DNA of 64,000 nucleotides, taken from positions 19,330,461-19,394,460 of the forward strand of contig NC_064548.1 in NCBI RefSeq assembly GCF_023856365.1. Direction: 5' to 3'. Of the stretch, positions 57,401 to 64,000 are shown in pieces (the stretch's first letter is position 1; every line of letters begins with the position of its first letter). The DNA is from Brienomyrus brachyistius (lineage: Eukaryota; Chordata; Actinopteri; Osteoglossiformes; Mormyridae). The position numbers and the translations under genes are program-made. The notes beneath the pieces are model-generated. The model was not told where the DNA came from, made no database searches, and was given only the letters and a program-made list of their open reading frames with translations.

Positions 57401-60400
57401 GCTGTGTTTTTTTTTATCACAAATATTGATTTTCTTAATATTTGATAAATTTTATTTAATGCTTTTATTAAATATAATTAGTAAAAGTCCTTGTCCTGTA
57501 GTCGAAATACTTATTTGTTATTGATTATAACCATAAGCCTTGCTGCCAGTGAATTTTACTCTGTACAGTTCAGTGAGAAATCGATTGAACTAGTGGAAAT
57601 ACTGCACTGTACAGTACATATTTACAAACTATATATTTTAAAGTGGTTTAAAGAGTGTTTATGTTTCCCAAGGATTTGTGTCATTGTGATATAATCGCTC
57701 TGTTTCATCATCATCTTCGTCATCATTATTATTATTTTTATTACTAAAATTATTAGGTGTGGTCAAGATGAAGCTGACTCTTGCTTACAGTACAGACAGC
57801 ATTCCACCAGAATGTCCTGTCTCCAGTTCCTCATACAGAATAATTTCAATTCCTACAGGTTCCTTTAAGTCTGAGATCTTCCAGTGCCTTTAAAAATGGG
57901 GGGGGGGGGGAGTCAATTCTCACTCATACTTTATGATTGCAACACCAGATTGGATCTGAAAACAGAACGTTAAAGCCAAGGCAATGCAACTCACGGGCTG
58001 GAAAACATTTCAGCTGACTTTCTACACATTTTATCATTATTCGCAAACACAGAGTGTGGGATTCTAGAATTCTGTGAAGTGGTTATTAGGAATGTGACAG
58101 CACACTATTAAACCGTCTTCTCTGGGGCAATGAAAGCAGATGAAGTAGAAGATCTGGCTGAATCCTTCTCAGAATCCATGCGATTTGTCAGAAAGGATGA
58201 AAGCCAGTTCACAAAGCTTGCAGAGTTTCAAAGGGCAGCTTCATATACTGACAGTGCACATTTTAGGTCCTGAATATTCAGTACTCGTCGCAATCAATTG
58301 ATCTTACCCTTAAACACGGTTTGAATTAATGACATAATGGGTATATCATGTATGCATGCATGAATTTGGGCCTTTAAAAGAAGGAACGTGAATTTATGTG
58401 CAGTACTAGCTGATCATACTGATACTGGTTTATACAGTTTCTGCAGGTGGTCTGTCATTCGCTATGGGTGTGTGTCAATGCACTGCAGTTTGTATGACTG
58501 GAAACGTATTAATAAGCGAATACAGCAGTTTTAAGACAAAATGGATTCACCCAGTGTCGAACGATGGGCCTCAGCTGGTTTTTTAAGTTGTCATTTATGA
58601 ATATGATTCTTCAAACATTTGGAATTAGAACTGGGAAGAAGTCAGGCACCAAAGTAAACATGTTAAGCAGGCTTTCTCCCCTAACTAGTTCTACATGTGA
58701 ATTGAAGGTACATACAACAGGGCTACATGCTTAAGCATGCTTAAGGACAATCTTTTAAAAGTTACTATAAAGAGAGAATTTTGGCTCCGCAAAGCCTATC
58801 GTTAAAGCAGGCCATGGCATTTTTTTCCCCTACACTAAACCTTCCACACAGGAATATTTCTTAGGAACACTTTTGCAATACCTGTAATTAGTGCGTGTGT
58901 GTTTGTGTTCTTTTAAGTGAAGCCAGGCACGCAAATGTGGAAGCTGACATCAGTTCCCTTTGTGACTTATGACATTTGTTAACAAACTTGAATGACCACT
59001 TCTAATAGGTTGGTGATTAACACAGCACAGTACCTTTTCCCAGCTTTTAACATTTGGGTGGTAGAATGAAAAAGTCCCATATAATTCTCATTAGATCTAC
59101 TGACATCAATAATACAAACATATTAAACAATAGAAAATAATAAACATTACCATCCTGGCATGTGCTAAATGATTGATGGTTAGATCAAACAGATGAGTGA
59201 ATTTGTTACTGGTGAACTGCGATGTAAAGATTTAAAGGACTCAAACTGAAGATTGAAAGCAATGTTTATAATGAATTAGCCAAATGAATTAGCTTTATGT
59301 TGTTGCTGGCAGTTACTGAACAAAGTAAAACCATTTCATTCAAGTTTCATAGCTTGAAAAAGTTACAGCGAGCTGTGACTGTTGGTTAAACTTGAATTTG
59401 CAAACTTTTTTTGTTTAAACATATTTAGGCTGAATCATAGCAGTACTTTCGGTAAGCATGTGAGTTTTGCTTATTTTGTCACATTCATGTTTCTTTTCTT
59501 TCTTTGTTTACACACATATGGTTGTTCAGTTTTCTCCATATGATGTCATTTATTAATGAAGCACTGACTAAAAGCATTGACTGTATTTCTCGGGTTTTGA
59601 GCAAAGATGCAATGAACACGAAGAATCTTCTTGCGATTATTTTATCACTGACAGGAAGCACCCCTTTTATAGCAAGCCTGCCCTCAGATGTGAGAACATC
59701 TTTATTGTCTGGCAAAAAGAAAAAAGTTTGCATATTAAAATGATCGAGATGACAGTGCAGAGTATGGCGTTGCGCGCCAACCCAGTGATCGCATGAGGTC
59801 TTGCACCGGAGCAGGGGGTGATTGCTCCATCTCTACTTGGCATTCCTTATTTGCGCAGGTCAGAGAAGACTGGAGCTGGGTAGCTGTGAGCGCATGCCTG
59901 ACATTCCGGCAGATCCACAGCACAGTTGCTGAGCATACTCAGAGTTTATATTAAGGGGGAAAGGATTGTTCCCATTCACATAAGGGCCAGATTGTGAGCC
60001 AGAAATGACAGATGCTACTGACATTATTTAAGGAATTGCTTGTGCTGTGCTATTTATGGAAATGAAAAAGAAATGCATATTTCACGCATTCTTATTTGAA
60101 GCAGGTTTGTGCGTGTGTTTTCTTTTAATTTTGTATCTGTTGTTTAAAATGCAAGACTATATTTAAAATGAAATTATCACAGTTCCGAGCTTTAAATTAA
60201 ATAATGCTGAAATGATGAGTATTATTTTGAAAAACACCTGTCCGATATTATTCGATATCATACCCCTAGATGCGCCTTTGGTTTATCTACAGGAAATATT
60301 TATCCATAGAGTTTCATATTTGGGCTATTTCTACACGCTTATTTAAATCGTAAGTCCAGTTAGTCCTTTTCTGGTGTAACAGACCATCTCTGAGAGCTGT

Positions 60401-63400
60401 TGAGCTGTCTGTGTAATGCCATTGGAAAAACAATTTGAAGCATCTTTCATCTTCCCTGTAACCCGTTATTTCCAGTTGCGTAGCACCAGATTGGCAACTT
60501 GGAGGCTCTGAAGCACTTTGAACTTGACTGCACTCAGAGAAACTAACAGGAAACTTTAGATCAAACACACATGCCATGCAGAGGTGACATATTCCTCTAC
60601 CGCCTTTTTCCCTCCCCCTTAAATTATTCCAGCCAACCCAATAAAACCTTGCAAAAAAAATTCCAATTATTCCCACTAGGGCCAGGTGGGTTTCATTAAT
60701 TGGGTTACCTGTGGGCTGCTGATCAAACACAAATGCAGAGCTGAATGCAGCCCTGGTGCCTCCCACAGGCCTGCAACTCCACAAATCAAGTTTCAATTTC
60801 CAAATCTCTTTTCCCAAGCATTTACATTTATAGACTTGCTCTGGAAAGGCACTTGGAGTCTTATCTGGACTAAGAAAGCATGCCACATCGGAACGGCATG
60901 CTGATAAAGTGTAATAGACAGAGTTCTTTTTTATTTATAGCCGTAAAATGGGTGGAAAAATAAGCTGTGTGGTAATGACTCTCTCCATCATGGCTTCCTC
61001 TGAACTCCTGTGGCTTTTTAACGTCTCACATTTCCTCAACAGGCATTTGATACCATCATTCTCTGCGAGTAGATAATAAGTCAATTCTTACTCCGTCCTC
61101 TCATTGTAAACAAGGAACAAAAATATTCCTAACTAGCAAAACCTTATTTTATATTACATTGCAGAACTAATTATTGACAACTCTATGTTGAATTTTTAAT
61201 TGTAAGATATCATGTCTAAATATTGCAACTTCAGAAGTAAAGTACACACATAAGATATTTTAACTTCTGAAAATAGACGTACAGCAGACTTGGTCTGGCA
61301 TGAGCTTGTGGACATAAAATGAAAGGTTTGACGTCAATTAAAAAGTATTCATTTCTTATCACCTGGTTGATGGTCATATGCAGAGAATGACACAGTCCAT
61401 CCTGTAGTGATAAGTGCGCATTAACGAATATGCTGTACTTTGGTGTAAAACCTGCAAAAGGCATAAATTTCCTGTCAGACACCGATGGTCACATATAAGC
61501 ATAAACCAGAATTATTACAAAAAAAACCCATAAATGTTTTATAAACCAAGAATGCCTATTTTGGAGAGAAGAGCTTATTATCAGTTACAGGAGATTAGAT
61601 GGCTGATTTCATTAACATGTTAATATGGCCAGAAACAGGCTCATTCACTGTGTACAAAATGCATTTCACTGCCAAAATGACATCTTGATGCTCTATATAT
61701 AGTGGTAATAAACTTTCTTATATTAGATTATGTTATATTATATTTTATAATGTTTGCTTCTAAAATTCTGTTCATTCATCACTGGGTTCAGTGACATGTA
61801 GGATTGGCCTTATAAAGAAACAACACAGCCCAATGGAATGGTACATTGTCTGCTTGGGGCACTCTTTGCGTCTTAATTTTCACCTTTTTCACTGCATGTA
61901 TTTGTTCTGGTCGTGCGTAAAACATGTAAAACGTAAATATGCATGCCGACTAAGTGGCACAGGAGGGATGTATATAACTTGAAAGAAATGGAGGAGATTT
62001 TTATTGGCAGTAGGAGATCATTGCTGTCACACCCGGTTTGCTGCATGCACGCGATTGACAGGGCAACCCTTTGATGAAGGGAAGGAGCATTTCTCCTTGT
62101 GCAGAACTGCGTGACTCTTTCATGGATGGGATACTTTCACATGGTATTTTCTGTTTTCCAGTGATGAACTACTCAGGAATATATATATATATTTATTTAT
62201 TTTTTTGCATTGCCACAGTTGTAGTTTTGGATGTATTGACAGGGCCTTATAAGGCTGATAAAACCACTGAAAAAGCTGATTCCCAAACCATATCAGATCC
62301 TGTACTGTCTTACATATATTTATGAAATCTGAGGTAACCTGTCACACTCTATAGTCATTCATTTGTATTCATGAGATGAGACCTGGACGCTTAAAAGGCA
62401 TCAGCACAACTTCCACATCCTCACACTACTGCATTATGATATTGGTTAATATATTTAAAACATCAGTACTTGTATGTTTTACCAAATCATAAAGAAGAAG
62501 ACAAATATTGTATCACAAAAAAAAAGATTTCAAATCGCTTAAGTGTTCTCGCCCTCATTCAGAAATTTCCAGAGTTTTGTCACGGATCCCAGGTATGAAA
62601 AGTGAATTGATCTTGGTTCCGCTTTGGTGAAGGTATATAGAGAGGAATCACCACAGGAATAATGTCCCTTTTTCGGCTGTAGCTATTGGACAGATGGAGG
62701 TTTACCAGCCGCCCACAGTAAATTCATACATTAAGCCATATACTACGTCCCTAATTTATAAGGTATAATGCATATTCTTAACTGCTTTCTGTCATTCTTT
62801 AGCCCCACGGAAAAGACCTCAAGTTGGCATTACGCACCAAACGTAGCCCAGTCTGGCTCACTTCAGGCTGTGGCTGCCGCACTGCTTCCTTCAGACCTGT
62901 TTTGTGCCGGACGTTTTAGGGAAACCAGGCGTGGGAGTGTTATGGGGCAGGAAACCAGGTCTGCTACGGTGGCAGCTTCACTGGGAAGCTATTCGGGTTT
63001 GGAGAAATGTGCTCAAATAAAAAGCCCGAAGAAGCGACGTTGGGGGTGGGGGGGGATAAATAGTGTTGCTATGACATGTGTTTAATTACAATTTTCCTTT
63101 ATTGCCTTTAGAACTCAGTATGTTTGCCGCATGACAATGAAGGCCAGCTTTTGACTCACGGAGTCTGACGCACGTCAGTATTATAGAACTATACATTATT
63201 AGTTCAACAAAAGACTTGTCAAGGCGTGAATCAGAAAGCCTTCGCTTGAATGGATGTGCGGCACTGGGTGGTGCAGCTTTAGGACACGTGCAGCCCTCAA
63301 AGCTGCCTCTGAAGGTAAGTCGTCCTTGGGCACCAACACGGGCTGCTCCCCGCCGCTTGCTCGTCCTTGCATCACATTTCGATTCTCCTGCTTTGAAAAT

Positions 63401-63536
63401 ACGAACCCTTGCATCGTCACTAATTGTCTCCATGTTTGAGTGTTCCATGCTAAGTATGGTATTTAAAATACCATAAAGTGTGGGAAGTTCATAAAACATA
63501 GTTTAAACAAAAATGCGTGGTGGGCTAATAAATAAA

Positions 63537-63573
<37 letters not shown>

Positions 63574-64000
63574 AATAATGATAATAATAATAATAATAAT
63601 AATAAACTACCATATAAGCCTACTGCTAATAAATAGGTCCGTAAAGCAGGTAGAATACTATTAAGTAGAAAATGCTTGTTTTCCAGTTATACGCGATTAT
63701 TCGCCTGGAGTAGTGGCGTATTCCTCTTTATAGAAGTAGATATGTGTATTTTTTTTTTCATACAGGCATACTGTATTGGCCTTTACTGGTCTTTATTCTA
63801 TAATATATAGGGCTATTTTCATCCAAACATTCACTGAATGTTCCCCACTGGCATCGTCTTTGCCGACTTCAACAACTTCCAGTGGCATGCTGGCATAAAG
63901 TATGCAGTCCACACAGACAGCTGCACTGCAGTTCAGTTGACTTACGCGCCAGCACATATGGCGGGGGCGCGATAAATAGAAATATTAAATGACCCGGAGC
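57400..64000. other. intergenic or intronic DNA, no gene recognised
   Basis: No protein family was recognised. Contents: G-run at 57,898-57,911; (AT)n near 62,181; the mirror (ATT)n-(AAT)n at 63,538-63,605; candidate non-coding conserved blocks near 58,120-58,260 and 60,600-60,900. A 190-codon minus frame at 60,314-60,886 is unusually long for its composition but has no domain or family resemblance I can name. The first exons of PIBF1, expected divergent from dis3 in mammals, were not identified. Confidence 0.45.
63538..63605. repeat. mirror (ATT)n-(AAT)n microsatellite
   Basis: About eleven ATT units followed by about eleven AAT units with one GAT interruption, self-complementary like the tract at 14,800. 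Confidence 0.9.

Noticed and set aside
63086..63499. 137-codon minus-strand ORF near the right end
   Set aside because: No domain, no splice context and overlapping open frames on the other strand; it is treated as chance.

Overview
The window reads as nuclear DNA of a teleost fish. Two conserved vertebrate genes with GT-AG introns lie in an AT-rich background full of tRNA-derived SINEs, foldback MITEs, a Tc1/mariner remnant, a young LTR retrotransposon and many (ATT)n and (GT)n microsatellites. The species cannot be fixed from the sequence; the SINE families would fit an early-branching teleost, but that is a guess.

Layout. Positions 1-11,538 are the start of the first coding intron of dach1 (minus strand); its first coding exon (11,539-12,035) carries most of the DACH/Ski-Sno box. 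At 12,270-20,008, only about 235 bp upstream of the dach1 start codon, sits a 7.7 kb DNA transposon with long inverted arms. The arms hold arrays of ~165 bp repeats, each containing a hairpin, and the core carries an apparently intact eight-exon gene tail for a Ulp1-type cysteine protease fused to a PHD finger. No transposase is visible. From 20,009 the dach1-upstream region resumes; it includes a very young LTR retrotransposon (22,687-26,656, minus strand; 288-bp LTRs differing at one base; 5-bp target duplication) with a long proline-rich ORF and no pol.

From 28 to 38 kb the most striking objects are two minisatellites grown inside SINEs: a 39-bp unit in about 49 copies (28,202-30,112) and a 35-bp unit in 19 copies (32,221-32,885). 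From 38 to 47.8 kb there is non-coding DNA with foldback MITEs, a Tc1 remnant and segments that look like conserved non-coding elements.

Positions 48,014-56,060 (minus strand) hold a complete dis3 gene (21 coding exons, 948 codons before the stop), the catalytic 3'-5' exonuclease and endonuclease of the RNA exosome. One intron uses a GC donor. Downstream of 56.2 kb to the window end no gene is recognised.

DACH1 and DIS3 are neighbours on human 13q21-q22 and both are transcribed in the same direction there, as here, so the pairing is conserved synteny. The mammalian genes between them (MZT1, BORA) were not found in the 36 kb separating the two here.
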